From positions 248,001-312,000 of the forward strand of contig NZ_JANIAA010000001.1 of NCBI RefSeq assembly GCF_024505145.1: a DNA stretch of 64,000 bases. The letters are read 5' to 3'. Numbering within the stretch: the stretch's first letter is position 1; the number at the start of each line of letters is the position of its first letter. Positions 26,062-35,231 of this stretch are shown here, piece after piece. The notes under the pieces are model-generated. The model was not told the origin of the DNA, did not search any database, and saw nothing but the letters and a program-made list of their open reading frames with translations. The position numbers and the translations under genes were made by a program. Source of the DNA: Streptomyces rugosispiralis (GTDB taxonomy: Bacteria; Actinomycetota; Actinomycetes; Streptomycetales; Streptomycetaceae).

Positions 26062-27636
26062 TCAGTCCGTGGCCGGGAAGCGGCGCGGCGCCAGGAACAG
26101 CAGGACCAGGAAGGCCAGCGCCGCCGCGCAGCCCGCGCCCAGGTACACGGTGCGGACGGCGTCCGAGACGGCCCGCCGGGCCGCCTCCGGCGCGGTCCCG
26201 GTGTGGAGCGCCCGGGTCACCGAATCGAGGTCGCCCATGCCCACGAGCCGCGCCGACAGCACCCCGTTGACGATCGCGCCGAAAACCGATGCGCCGATCG
26301 TCTGGCCGGTCTGGCGGCAGAAGAGAACGGAGGCGGTGGCCGTACCCCGCTCCGTCCACCCCACCGTCGACTGGACGCCGACCATGAGCGGGAGCTGGAA
26401 CAGTCCGAGCGCGGCGCCCAGCACCAGCATCAGGGCCGTTGGCTGCCATGCCTGGCCCGGGTACGGCAGGAGGGGGAAGGCGAACAGGAGGAGTGTGGCC
26501 GCGCCGATGCCGAGCATCGCGGTGTTGCGGATGCCGATGCGCCGGTAGACGTGCTGGCTGAGGGACGCCGAGACGGGCCAGCTGAGCGTCCACACGGACA
26601 GGACGAATCCGGCGGCCACCGGTCCCAGGCCCAGAACCGACTGGGCGTACGTCGGGAGGAAGAGGCTGGGGGCCACCGTCAGCAGGCCCAGCGCGCCGAG
26701 GGCGAGGTTGACGGCGGCGATGGGACGGCGGCGCCACACCCAGCCCGGCATGATGGGTTCGCGGGCCCGCCGTTCGATGACGACCACGAGCGCGGCGAGC
26801 CCGAGTCCGGTGGCGAACAGGGCGAGGGACGGGACCGACAGCCATGGCCAGGCCACTCCGCCCTGGACCAGCGCGCCGAGCAGCACTCCCCCGCACGCGA
26901 AGACCGCGCACGCGCCCGCCCAGTCGATGGGCGGCCGGCCGGCCGGCCGGTGGTCGGTCTCGTGGAGGTGGCGGACGACGAGCCACAACACCACCACGCC
27001 GACCGGCAGGTTGACCAGGAAGATCCAGCGCCAGTCGGCGTACGCGGCGAGGAGGCCGCCGAGAGCCGGGCCGGCGATCGCCGACACCGCCCAGACCGAG
27101 GAGAGCCGTGCCTGGATCTTGGGTCGCTCCGCCAGGGGGTAGAGGTCGGCGGCGAGCGTCTGCACCGTGGCCTGGAGGGCACCGCCGCCGAGTCCTTGTA
27201 CGACGCGGAAGGCGATCAGCGCCACCATGCTCCAGGCGGTGGCGCACAGCAGGGAGCCGAGCAGGAAAATGGCCGCGCCCACGATGAGCACTGGTTTGCG
27301 ACCGAAGGTGTCCGACAACTTGCCGTAGAGGGGCAGGGAGACCGTCACGGCGAGCAGGTAGCCGGAGAACAGCCACGAGAACGCGGAGAAGCCGCTGAGG
27401 TCGCCGACGATCTGCGGAACGGCGGTGGAGACGACGGTGGAGTCGAGCGCCGCCAGCGCCATGGCCAGCATGAGGGCGACGGCGACGGCGCCCCGCTTCC
27501 GTGGCGGGGTGTGCTCCGTTCCGTTGTCACATACCGCGGGTTCGGTGCTGCCCGTCCCGGGGTCTTCTGGCGTTCGCGGGGTGAGTGGTGTCGGCCGGGT
27601 GTGGCGATGCCCGCGTCCGTCGGCCGCCCTGGTCAT
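26062..27636 (-). CDS. MFS drug efflux transporter, DHA2 (EmrB/QacA) family
   Basis: This 524-residue transporter is predicted to have 14 membrane segments. Family motifs are ALDSTVVSTAVPQIVGDL in segment 1, GKLSDTFGRKPVL in loop 2-3 and RVVQGLGGGAL in segment 4. The ATG at 27636 has AAGGAGG nine bases upstream. It probably exports a toxic compound by proton antiport. A LysR gene is divergent across an AT-rich 128-bp gap and probably controls it. Confidence 0.93.
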   Translation of the reverse strand: MTRAADGRGHRHTRPTPLTPRTPEDPGTGSTEPAVCDNGTEHTPPRKRGAVAVALMLAMALAALDSTVVSTAVPQIVGDLSGFSAFSWLFSGYLLAVTVSLPLYGKLSDTFGRKPVLIVGAAIFLLGSLLCATAWSMVALIAFRVVQGLGGGALQATVQTLAADLYPLAERPKIQARLSSVWAVSAIAGPALGGLLAAYADWRWIFLVNLPVGVVVLWLVVRHLHETDHRPAGRPPIDWAGACAVFACGGVLLGALVQGGVAWPWLSVPSLALFATGLGLAALVVVIERRAREPIMPGWVWRRRPIAAVNLALGALGLLTVAPSLFLPTYAQSVLGLGPVAAGFVLSVWTLSWPVSASLSQHVYRRIGIRNTAMLGIGAATLLLFAFPLLPYPGQAWQPTALMLVLGAALGLFQLPLMVGVQSTVGWTERGTATASVLFCRQTGQTIGASVFGAIVNGVLSARLVGMGDLDSVTRALHTGTAPEAARRAVSDAVRTVYLGAGCAAALAFLVLLFLAPRRFPATD

Positions 27637-27693
27637 CGTGGAGTGCCTCCTTCATTGGCCGGGTCTGCGTTGCCATCGTTGTGACCCTCACAC

Positions 27694-27712
27694 CAATTTA
27701 GGAAGCGAATTG
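27694..27712. promoter_or_regulatory. Candidate LysR operator in the MFS/LysR divergent gap
   Basis: CAATT and AATTG arms surround nine bases in a conspicuously AT-rich gap. A second ATTC-N7-GAAT element lies at about 27721-27735. Both resemble LysR T-N11-A-type sites. Confidence 0.45.
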
Positions 27713-27764
27713 ATCCAATAATTCTTATTGTGAATCGTGATGAGAGTGCTTAGCATCGGAGCCC

Positions 27765-28706
27765 ATGGTCTTTCCTCCGGAGCAAGTGCGAACATTTCTG
27801 GCCGTGGCGCAGTCGTTGAGTTTCACTCAGGCCGCGGCGGCGCTGGGTCTCGGGCAACCCACGGTGAGCCAGCACATCCGCAAGCTGGAGCAGGCGGTGG
27901 GCCGGCCGTTGCTGGTCCGGGACACTCGCAGCGTGGTGTTGACCGTCGACGGGGAAGCCATGGTCGGCTTCGCCCGTTCCATCCTCGCCGCACACGCCCA
28001 GGCGGCGGACTACTTCACCGGCACAGGGGTGCGGGGCCGGTTGCGCTTCGGGGTGACCGACGACCTCGCGTTGACCCAAGTGCCGCGGATCCTGCGGGAT
28101 TTCCGGCACCTCAACCCCGGTGTCACCTTGGACCTCACCGTCTCCCAAGGGGTGCATCTGCAGCGCAGAGTGGAATCCGGCCATGTGGACGTCGCCTTCG
28201 TCAAGACCAACGCCGGAGACGGGCGAGGGCGGCTGGTGCGCCGGGACCGGCTGGTCTGGGCAGCCGCCGAGGGAACCGGCCTGCGGTGGGACGAGGAACA
28301 GCCGGTGCCGCTCATCGTGTACCAGGCGCCCAGTCCCAGCCGGGATCTGGCCGTGCAGGCGTTGGAGCAGGCGGGCATCAGGCACCGCGTGGTCTGCACG
28401 GCCCGCGGGGTCAACGCCGTCCTCGCCGCCACCCGTGCCGGGCTCGGCCTCGCGAGCTTCGTCCGCAGCCTGCTGCCGAGCGACCTGGTCGAGCTACCCG
28501 GCAGCGCCGGCCTGCCCGAACTCGGCGAACTCGACCTCGTCCTGCTCACCAACCCGCACGCCCCAGCCGAACCCGTCGAGGCGCTGACCACCGCCATCCT
28601 CGCGCACACCGACCGCATCCGCTCCATCCACGGCACCCGCCGCTGGCCGGCCGAGCCGGGGCGTGCGGGGGCCTCGGGAACAGCCCGTCCGGAGAGAACG
28701 GGATGA
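27765..28706 (+). CDS. LysR-family transcriptional regulator
   Basis: This 313-residue protein has an N-terminal helix-turn-helix (FLAVAQSLSFTQAAAALGLGQPTVSQHIRKLEQAVGRPLL) and a periplasmic-binding-like effector domain (RLRFGVTDDLALTQVPRIL). It is divergent from the MFS transporter, which is the natural target. It ends 26 bp before the next LysR gene, but the two proteins differ clearly in sequence. Confidence 0.92.
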   Translation: MVFPPEQVRTFLAVAQSLSFTQAAAALGLGQPTVSQHIRKLEQAVGRPLLVRDTRSVVLTVDGEAMVGFARSILAAHAQAADYFTGTGVRGRLRFGVTDDLALTQVPRILRDFRHLNPGVTLDLTVSQGVHLQRRVESGHVDVAFVKTNAGDGRGRLVRRDRLVWAAAEGTGLRWDEEQPVPLIVYQAPSPSRDLAVQALEQAGIRHRVVCTARGVNAVLAATRAGLGLASFVRSLLPSDLVELPGSAGLPELGELDLVLLTNPHAPAEPVEALTTAILAHTDRIRSIHGTRRWPAEPGRAGASGTARPERTG

Positions 28707-28719
28707 GCTGCCACCTTTT

Positions 28720-28734
28720 ATACACTTGGCGTAT
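28720..28734. promoter_or_regulatory. LysR-type box overlapping a start codon
   Basis: ATAC-N7-GTAT spans the start codon of the second LysR gene (ATG at 28733). A TATACA hexamer (28719-28724) is placed for leaderless initiation at that ATG. Binding here would give direct autorepression. The element is short and could be chance. Confidence 0.4.
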
Positions 28735-29593
28735 GAATGTTGAGCTCCGGGATCTGCGCTGGTTCCTGGTCCTCGCCGAAGAGGAACACTTCTCTCGCGC
28801 CGCCGCCAGGTGCCGGGTCACCCAGCCCACGCTGACCCGTTCGCTCGCCCGGCTGGAAGCGGCGCTGGGAGTTCGCCTGGTCGACCGCACCACCCGGAGT
28901 GTGAGCCTGACCGAAGCCGGGCACCGCCTCCATGCCGAAATGGGCTCACTCCTCCCGCAGGTGGACTCCGCCCTGCGCTCGTTGAGCTCCCAGCGGACAC
29001 TGCGCCTGGGCTTCACCTGGCTGCTGCCCAGCGGCCTGGCGCGGCACCTCATCACCGAATTCGAGCAGGCCACCGGGGGAAGGGTCGAACTCGTACGCAG
29101 GGACGAGCGCACGGCCGGCGTCGCCACCGGACACACCGACGCCGCGGTCCTCCACGGCACACCCCCGTCCGGCGATCGCCTGCGCGTCGTCGAGCTCGGC
29201 GCCGAGGACCGCGTGGCGGCCGTCGGCCTCCGCCACCCGCTCGCTCGCCGCAGGCGTCTGCGCTGGGCGGAACTCGCCGACCACGCCCTCGTGGTCAACA
29301 AGCTCAGCGGCACCGTCGACCCCGCCATGTGGCCGGCCGGGGCACGGCCCGAGGTGGCCGTCACCTGCCGCACGTACGACGAATGGATCGAGATGGTCGC
29401 GGCCGACCGGGGCGTCGGAGTCCTCCCGGAATCCGCACGCGCCCACCCACACCCCGACGTCCGCTACATCGCCATCGCCGACGCGCCGCCCGTACCCCTG
29501 GTCCTCGTCCGCCCCACCCGCGCTCCCCACCCCCTCACCGACCAACTGGAGCGCATCACCCTCGCCGCCGCCGGACGCCCCGGCCGGCCCTGA
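28733..29593 (+). CDS. LysR-family transcriptional regulator
   Basis: This 286-residue protein has the helix-turn-helix FLVLAEEEHFSRAAARCRVTQPTLTRSLARLEAALGVRLV and an effector domain starting RTLRLGFTWLLPSGLARHL. The ATG at 28733 gives the usual LysR start (MNVELRDLRWF); it has no ribosome site but a promoter-like hexamer just upstream. No obvious target is adjacent: the convergent operon downstream already has an IclR regulator. Confidence 0.92.
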   Translation: MNVELRDLRWFLVLAEEEHFSRAAARCRVTQPTLTRSLARLEAALGVRLVDRTTRSVSLTEAGHRLHAEMGSLLPQVDSALRSLSSQRTLRLGFTWLLPSGLARHLITEFEQATGGRVELVRRDERTAGVATGHTDAAVLHGTPPSGDRLRVVELGAEDRVAAVGLRHPLARRRRLRWAELADHALVVNKLSGTVDPAMWPAGARPEVAVTCRTYDEWIEMVAADRGVGVLPESARAHPHPDVRYIAIADAPPVPLVLVRPTRAPHPLTDQLERITLAAAGRPGRP

Positions 29594-29637
29594 TGAGGGG
29601 GGGGACCCGGGCCGGGCCCACCGGGAGCCGGTCCGGA

Positions 29638-30744
29638 TCAGGCGGGTTCCGCGAACACCGGTACGGGGCGGATCGTCACCCGCACCGGTGATCCGGGAGA
29701 GAGGCGGGCGGCTTCCGCCTTCGGGATCTGGGCGAGCACCGGGTCCTGGTCCGGGAGCTGGATCCGCACCCGGCACAGCGATCCGAGGAAACTCACGGAG
29801 AGGACCCGCCCGATCGGTGCGCCGTGCCCCTGGTCCTGGTCCGGCACCGGATCCACGGTTACGGATTCCGGGCGTACGAACGCCCTGACAGGCCCCTCGA
29901 AGGCGCTTCCGGGGAGCAGCGGCAGCCGAGTGCCCAGCAGGCCCAACTCTCCCGATCGGGCCCTTCCGCGCAGGGGGTTGCTGAGGCCGACGAACTCGGC
30001 GACGAACGCGGTGCGCGGCCGGTCGTACAGATCGCCGGGCCGGGCTATCTGCTCCAGCCGGCCGGCGTGGAGGACGCCCACCCGGTCGGCGACCGCGAGC
30101 GCCTCCTCCTGGTCGTGGGTCACGAACAGCGTGGTGATGCCGACGTCGAGCTGAATACGCCGGATCTCGTCCCGCAGTTGGGCGCGCACCTTGGCGTCCA
30201 GCGCCGACAGCGGCTCGTCCAGAAGCAGCACCTCGGGCTGGACGGCCAGGGCGCGGGCCAGGGCCACGCGCTGCTGTTGCCCTCCGGAGAGCTGGTGCGG
30301 ATAGTGGACCGCGTGGCTGGCCAGCCCGACGAGTTCCAGGAGTTCCTCGGCACGGCGGCGCCGTGTCCGGGTGCCGACACCGCGCAGCCGCAGACCGTAG
30401 GCGACGTTGTCGCGTGCGGTCATGGTGGGGAAGAGGCTGTACGCCTGAAACACCATCCCCATGCCGCGACGGTTCGAGCTCAGCCGGGTGATGTCCTGGC
30501 CGCCGACGAGGATCCGCCCGGAGTCCAGCTCGTCGAGACCGGCGAGTGCGCGCAGCGCGGTGGTCTTTCCGCAGCCGGAGGGGCCGAGAAGGGCGACGAA
30601 CTCACCGGCCGCGACGTCCAGGGACAGGCCGTCCAGTGCGCGCACCTTGCCGAAGGAACGGTGCAGGCCGACCAGCTGGACCGCTGCCCCCGGCCGCTCG
30701 GCGAGCCGATCGGTGGGCGAGGAGTCCGCGATGTCGGTGGTCAC
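29638..30744 (-). CDS. Polyamine/iron-type ABC transporter ATP-binding protein (PotA-like)
   Basis: This 368-residue ATPase has Walker A LGPSGCGKTT near residue 53, signature LSGGQQQRVALARAL, Walker B LLLDEPLSALDAKVR and H-loop VTHDQEEAL, then a C-terminal TOBE domain (PVRAFVRPESV onward). The GTG at 30744 overlaps the permease stop. It is the last gene of a seven-gene operon. The architecture fits PotA, FbpC or AEP-transporter ATPases; nearby aldehyde and alcohol dehydrogenases make an amine substrate plausible. Confidence 0.92.
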   Translation of the reverse strand: MTTDIADSSPTDRLAERPGAAVQLVGLHRSFGKVRALDGLSLDVAAGEFVALLGPSGCGKTTALRALAGLDELDSGRILVGGQDITRLSSNRRGMGMVFQAYSLFPTMTARDNVAYGLRLRGVGTRTRRRRAEELLELVGLASHAVHYPHQLSGGQQQRVALARALAVQPEVLLLDEPLSALDAKVRAQLRDEIRRIQLDVGITTLFVTHDQEEALAVADRVGVLHAGRLEQIARPGDLYDRPRTAFVAEFVGLSNPLRGRARSGELGLLGTRLPLLPGSAFEGPVRAFVRPESVTVDPVPDQDQGHGAPIGRVLSVSFLGSLCRVRIQLPDQDPVLAQIPKAEAARLSPGSPVRVTIRPVPVFAEPA

Positions 30745-31616
30745 GGTGTGGGTCCTTCCTCGGTGGCGTCCGCGGCGACGGTTCCGGGACGACGCGAAGC
30801 CACCTGGGCGAGTGCGTACAGCAGGACGAAGGCGAAGAGGAGGGCCGCGGCCGACACGGCGACGGACACGGCGGCATCGCGCTTGCCCAGCAGATTGATC
30901 ACGACCTGCAAGGTGTCGAAGTTCAGCAGCGAGGCGACGGTGAACTCGCCGAGCACCAGCGCCACGGAGATGATCGACGCCGAGATCACCGCGCCGCGGA
31001 TGTTGGGCAGGACGATGTTCACCAGTACCCGGGGCCAGCTCGCTCCCAGGCTGCGTGCCGCTTCGGCGAGCGTCACGATGTCGGCACTGCCGAGCCCCCC
31101 GTCGATGGCGCGGTGGGCGTAGGGCAGTACCAAGATGACGTAGACGAAGGTGAGGGTGAGCGGGGAGTCCCCGAGCAGGTAATTCACCCACAGGTAGATG
31201 GGGCCGATACCGACGACGAGTACGATCGCGGGGATGGTCAGCGGCAGCAGGCAGGCGAATTCCACGAGCCGTCTCATCCGCGGCACTCGCAGATGCACCC
31301 AGGTCATCGTGGGCACCAACAGGATGAGCGTAGCCACTACCGTGAGTGCGGAGAGCTCGAGCGACATGGTGATGGCACCGAGGAGATCCGCGTTGGAACC
31401 GATCTCCCTCCAGGCGTCGAGTGAGCGGCCCGTCGCCGTGCCCCGCGTGGAGAACTCGGCCATGGCGAGCAGCGGCAGCAGCAGATAGCCGCCGATCACG
31501 ATGAGCACCGCCCAGCGCAGCGCCGACACCGGTGATGGCCGCGCCCTGCGTGACCTGGCCGACGGCCGTGGGGGGCGCGTACGCCCGTCGGGTACGGAGG
31601 TGTTCACCGCAGCCAT
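30741..31616 (-). CDS. ABC transporter permease (PotC-like)
   Basis: This 291-residue permease has six predicted membrane segments and a coupling motif LAEAARSLGASWPRVLVNIVLPNIRG, as in PotC/ThiP-type permeases. The ATG at 31616 overlaps the end of the preceding permease gene by 13 bp. The Arg/Pro-rich first 30 residues are cytoplasmic. Confidence 0.9.
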   Translation of the reverse strand: MAAVNTSVPDGRTRPPRPSARSRRARPSPVSALRWAVLIVIGGYLLLPLLAMAEFSTRGTATGRSLDAWREIGSNADLLGAITMSLELSALTVVATLILLVPTMTWVHLRVPRMRRLVEFACLLPLTIPAIVLVVGIGPIYLWVNYLLGDSPLTLTFVYVILVLPYAHRAIDGGLGSADIVTLAEAARSLGASWPRVLVNIVLPNIRGAVISASIISVALVLGEFTVASLLNFDTLQVVINLLGKRDAAVSVAVSAAALLFAFVLLYALAQVASRRPGTVAADATEEGPTP

Positions 31617-32527
31617 GTCGCCGCCTTCCGTTGCACCAGCGCGTACAGCGACATGACCACCGCCACCACCACGATCATGCCCAGGGCCAGTGCCTTGCCC
31701 GCACCTCCCCGGCCCAGGGCGACCTCGCTGGTCAGGAAGTTGCCGATCTGCAGCGGCACGATCGGGCTGCCCTGGCTGACCAGGGCGGCGGCCGTCGCGT
31801 AGGAGGAGAAGGCGTTGGCGAAGAGCAGCAGGGCCGCGCCGAAGAAGCTCGGCGCGAGCGCCGGGCCGGCGACGTAACGCCAATAGGCCCAGGTGGATCC
31901 GCCGAGGCTCATCGATGCCTCGCGCCATTCCGGCCGGAGGTTGTCGACGGCGGGCAGGAAGACGATGAGCATGAGCGGGATCTGGAAGTAGGTGTAGACG
32001 ACGACCAGCCCGGTGAGACCGTAGAGCCAGGTGCCGCCGGAGAGGACGTTCACCCCCAGGTGGTCGTGGAGGAACAGGGTGACGACGCCGTTGAAGCCGA
32101 AGGTGGCGAGGAAGGCGAAGGCGAGCATGACGCCACCGAACTGTGCGAGAACGCCGCACGAGGCGACCGTGACGCGGCGCAGCAGGCCGTCGGGCCTGCT
32201 CTCGGCCACCGCCCAGGCGAGCAGCGCGCCCAGCACGGAGCCCGCCAGCGCGGTGGTGGCCGAGACTTCGATGGAGCGGACGAAGCCGTGGAGATAGTCG
32301 CTGGTCGTGACGGTTCGGACGTTGCGCAGGGTGGGCCGTCCCCTGTCGTCCTGGAACGCGCCGATGAGCACCAGGTACGTCGGCCAGAGCAGGAAGACCG
32401 CCAGGTAGCCGAAGAACGGCAGCAGCCCGAGATGGGGCAGCAGCCATGGGAGGCGCCGGCGACGGGCACCGGGTGATGCCGGACCGAGCGGCGGCGTGAC
32501 CGCTTCAGGGGGCGCTTCGGTGCTCAA
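31604..32527 (-). CDS. ABC transporter permease (PotB-like)
   Basis: This 307-residue permease has its first membrane segment at about 30-52 (GLLPFFGYLAVFLLWPTYLVLIG) and the coupling segment MSLGGSTWAYWRYVAGPALAPSF. The TTG start at 32527 overlaps the SBP stop (TTGA), implying coupling; no better internal start is evident before the first membrane segment. Confidence 0.88.
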   Translation of the reverse strand: MSTEAPPEAVTPPLGPASPGARRRRLPWLLPHLGLLPFFGYLAVFLLWPTYLVLIGAFQDDRGRPTLRNVRTVTTSDYLHGFVRSIEVSATTALAGSVLGALLAWAVAESRPDGLLRRVTVASCGVLAQFGGVMLAFAFLATFGFNGVVTLFLHDHLGVNVLSGGTWLYGLTGLVVVYTYFQIPLMLIVFLPAVDNLRPEWREASMSLGGSTWAYWRYVAGPALAPSFFGAALLLFANAFSSYATAAALVSQGSPIVPLQIGNFLTSEVALGRGGAGKALALGMIVVVAVVMSLYALVQRKAATWLR

Positions 32528-33660
32528 TTGACGGCCTTTCGCCAGTGGGTCTGGAGGTAGTCCTGGCCGGCCTTCAGCTCGGGCTCGGTGAGGACCACCG
32601 GCGTCCCGGACGCCTTCGGCAGCTTGGCGAAGGCGGCTTTGTCGATCGTGCCGTTCCGGCGCATGACGTCACTCAGCACGGGCCGCGCGTACCCCCGCAG
32701 CCAGGTGTTCTGGCCTTCGGCGGAGTAGAGGTACTCCTGCCAGAGCCGGGCCGCCGCGGGGTGCGGGGCGTCTTTGTTGATCGCCTGAAAGTAGTAGGCC
32801 CCCACGACCGCGTGCTCCGGTATCGCCGCCTTCCAGTCGACCTTGCCTTTCAGTGCGGCGGTCTGTGCGACGTTGAGGTAGTCCCAGTCCAGGACGACGG
32901 GTGTCTGCCCGGAAGCGATCGTCGCCGGAGTGGGGTCGACCGGGATGAGATTTCCCCTGGCCTTGAGTTTCCGGAAGAACTCCACGCCGGGCGCCAGATC
33001 GTCCGCCGATCCGCCGTTCGCGACCGAGGCCGCGGCGACTCCGTGGAAGCCGGCGGATGCCTGGGTCGGGTCGCCGTTGAGCGCGACCTTGCCCTTGTAG
33101 GCGGGCCCCAGCAGGTCGTTCATCGTCACGGGGGCGGGGACCTTGGAGGCGTCGTAGCCGATGGAGAGGTAGCCGGTGTAGTCGCTGGTCCAGCGCCCCT
33201 TGGGGTCCTTGAGGCGGTCCGGGACGTCCTTCCAGGCAGCCGTCCGGTACGGAGCGAACAGTGCGGTGTTGGCCAGTGCCACATTGCTGCCGAGGTCGAA
33301 GACGTCGGGTGCGCGGTTCTGGCCCTTCAGTTGCCTGGCCGCGTTGATCTGGTCCTGGCTGCTGGCGTCGGGCTGGGTGGAGTGGACCTTGACACCGTAC
33401 TTCGCCTCGAAGCCCGCGATCATGCCGCCATAGTCGGCCCAGTCCGGCGGAAGGGCGATGACGTTCAGTGTCCCCTCCTTCTCGGCCGCGGCGACGAGCT
33501 CGGCCAAACCCCCGAGGTCGGCGGCGGACTCGGCCCTCGCCGCGGGTCCGGCCGCGTCCGTACGGGAGGTGCCGGGTGGCGGTGGGGGCGGGCCGCAGGC
33601 GGTGGCGAACAGCAGGGTGAGACCGGCGCCGACGGCGACCAACGTTCTCCTTGTGCGCAC
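32524..33660 (-). CDS. ABC transporter substrate-binding lipoprotein (polyamine/iron-type)
   Basis: This 378-residue lipoprotein starts at GTG 33660, with lipobox FATAC (Cys22). A Pro-rich linker (PPPPPPG) follows. The mature domain (GTLNVIALPPDWADYGGMIAGFEAKYGVKV) is typical of PotD/Fbp/AEP-binding class proteins. Residues WDYLNVAQ near the hinge follow the family pattern. It is the transport specificity subunit; its ligand is unknown. Confidence 0.9.
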   Translation of the reverse strand: MRTRRTLVAVGAGLTLLFATACGPPPPPPGTSRTDAAGPAARAESAADLGGLAELVAAAEKEGTLNVIALPPDWADYGGMIAGFEAKYGVKVHSTQPDASSQDQINAARQLKGQNRAPDVFDLGSNVALANTALFAPYRTAAWKDVPDRLKDPKGRWTSDYTGYLSIGYDASKVPAPVTMNDLLGPAYKGKVALNGDPTQASAGFHGVAAASVANGGSADDLAPGVEFFRKLKARGNLIPVDPTPATIASGQTPVVLDWDYLNVAQTAALKGKVDWKAAIPEHAVVGAYYFQAINKDAPHPAAARLWQEYLYSAEGQNTWLRGYARPVLSDVMRRNGTIDKAAFAKLPKASGTPVVLTEPELKAGQDYLQTHWRKAVN

Positions 33661-33703
33661 GGGATGCCTCTTTCATGGTGGCCCGAGGAACTGGCTGATG
33701 TCG

Positions 33704-35140
33704 TCAGGCGGGTAGCTTGACCATGACGTGTTTGAGCTCGGTGAACTCCTCCAGCGAATAGACGGACCGCTCCCTGCCGTTCCCGGACTCCTTGAAGCCG
33801 CCCCACGGCATCTCGGAGGCGGACACTCCGTGGTCGTTGATCCAGACCGTCCCGAACCGCAGCCGGCGGGCCGCGTCCATGGCCTGCCCGACGTCCCGCG
33901 TGAAGACGGACGCGGCGAGCCCGTAGACCACGTCATTGGCCATCGTGTAAGCGGCTTCGGCGTCCGCCGCGCGCTGCACCGAGATCACGGGCCCGAAGAC
34001 CTCCCGCTGGACGATCTCGCTGTGCTGGGCGACATCGGTCACCACGGTCGGGGCGACGTAGCACCCACCGGGGCCGGCTCCACCGCCACCGGTGAGAAAG
34101 GACGCCCCCGCCTCGGCGGCGCGGTCGAGGAAGCCCCGGACGCGTTCGGCGTGCGCGGCGTGGGCCAGGGGGCCCATCTCGGTGCCGGGGTCGGTGGGGG
34201 CACCGACCCGCAGCGAGGAGACGGCGCGGACCAGCTCCTCCACCACCCGGTCGTAGGCGCGGGCCGTGACGATGACCCGGGACGCGGCGCCGCAGTCCTG
34301 TCCCGCGTTGTAGAAGCCGGCGCCGCGCAGGACATCCGCGACCTCGACGGGGTCGGCGTCGTCGAGCACGACGGCGGGTGCCTTGCCGCCGAGTTCGAGA
34401 TGGACCCGCTTGAGGCTGTCGGCCGCCGCCCGCGTGACGTCCTTGCCCGTCGCGGAGTCCCCGGTGAGGGAGACGATGTCCACTCCGCCGTGGCGAACCA
34501 GCGGCACACCTGCCGAACGGCCCTCGCCGTTGACGACGTTGAGCACACCCGGCGGGAGGATTCCGGAGGCCAGCGCGGCCAGCCGGAGCGCGGTCAGCGG
34601 AGTCTGCTCGGACGGCTTGAGGACGACCGTGTTGCCCGCGGCCAGGGCCGGTCCGAGCTTGGTCACCATGGCCAGCAGGGGGTAATTCCACGGTGTGATC
34701 AGGCCCGCGACGCCGATCGGCTCACGGCGGACCATGGAGGTGTGGCCGGGCACGTACTCACCGGCGGCCCGGCCGTCCGGACAGCGCGCCGCTCCGGCGA
34801 AGAACCGCAGCCGCTCGACCGCCCCATGGGTCTCGGCCCGTGCGGCGCCGAGCGGCTTGCCCGCGTTGAGCGACTCGATGCCGGTCATCGCGTCCGCGTC
34901 CTGGAGCAGCGTATCGGCGAGGGCCAGCAGCGTCTCGGCGCGTTCGCCGGGCGTGGTCCGGGACCAGGTGCCGGCGGCCCGGCGGGCGGCGGCGACGGCC
35001 TGGTCGACGTCCCGGCCGGAACTGTTGGGGACGGTGGCGATCGTCGCCCCGGTCGCGGGGTCGAAGACGTCGGTCCTGCCGCCTTCGGCGGCGTCTGTCC
35101 ACTCACCGTCGACATAGTTCTGGTCGTGCTCGATCGGCAC
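33704..35140 (-). CDS. NAD(P)-dependent aldehyde dehydrogenase
   Basis: This 478-residue ALDH has the Rossmann segment ITPWNYPLLAMVTKLGPALAAGNTVVLKPSEQTP, the catalytic Glu in LELGGKAPAVV and the catalytic Cys in YNAGQDCGAASR. It matches aminobutyraldehyde/betaine-aldehyde-type enzymes best by eye. The GTG at 35140 follows GAGGTGAC. Located between the transporter and the alcohol dehydrogenase, it probably oxidises an aldehyde formed from the imported compound. Confidence 0.92.
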   Translation of the reverse strand: MPIEHDQNYVDGEWTDAAEGGRTDVFDPATGATIATVPNSSGRDVDQAVAAARRAAGTWSRTTPGERAETLLALADTLLQDADAMTGIESLNAGKPLGAARAETHGAVERLRFFAGAARCPDGRAAGEYVPGHTSMVRREPIGVAGLITPWNYPLLAMVTKLGPALAAGNTVVLKPSEQTPLTALRLAALASGILPPGVLNVVNGEGRSAGVPLVRHGGVDIVSLTGDSATGKDVTRAAADSLKRVHLELGGKAPAVVLDDADPVEVADVLRGAGFYNAGQDCGAASRVIVTARAYDRVVEELVRAVSSLRVGAPTDPGTEMGPLAHAAHAERVRGFLDRAAEAGASFLTGGGGAGPGGCYVAPTVVTDVAQHSEIVQREVFGPVISVQRAADAEAAYTMANDVVYGLAASVFTRDVGQAMDAARRLRFGTVWINDHGVSASEMPWGGFKESGNGRERSVYSLEEFTELKHVMVKLPA

Positions 35141-35231
35141 GGTGTCACCTCACATCGGGATAGGGATCGGTGGCTCGGGAACACCGGAGGGCTGGTCCGG
35201 CAGATCGCTGGGTTCAGTGGAATCGCCGGGT

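Noticed and set aside
24760..27684. A 974-codon plus-strand frame across devR and the MFS gene
   Set aside because: It is antisense to two clearly real genes and has low-complexity Gln/Gly/Glu/Arg composition typical of reverse-strand shadows.
29594..29637. Hairpin terminator between the second LysR gene and the PotA-like gene
   Set aside because: The GC-rich repeats there (GGACCC, GGGCCC) do not form long perfect arms, unlike the other convergent gaps.
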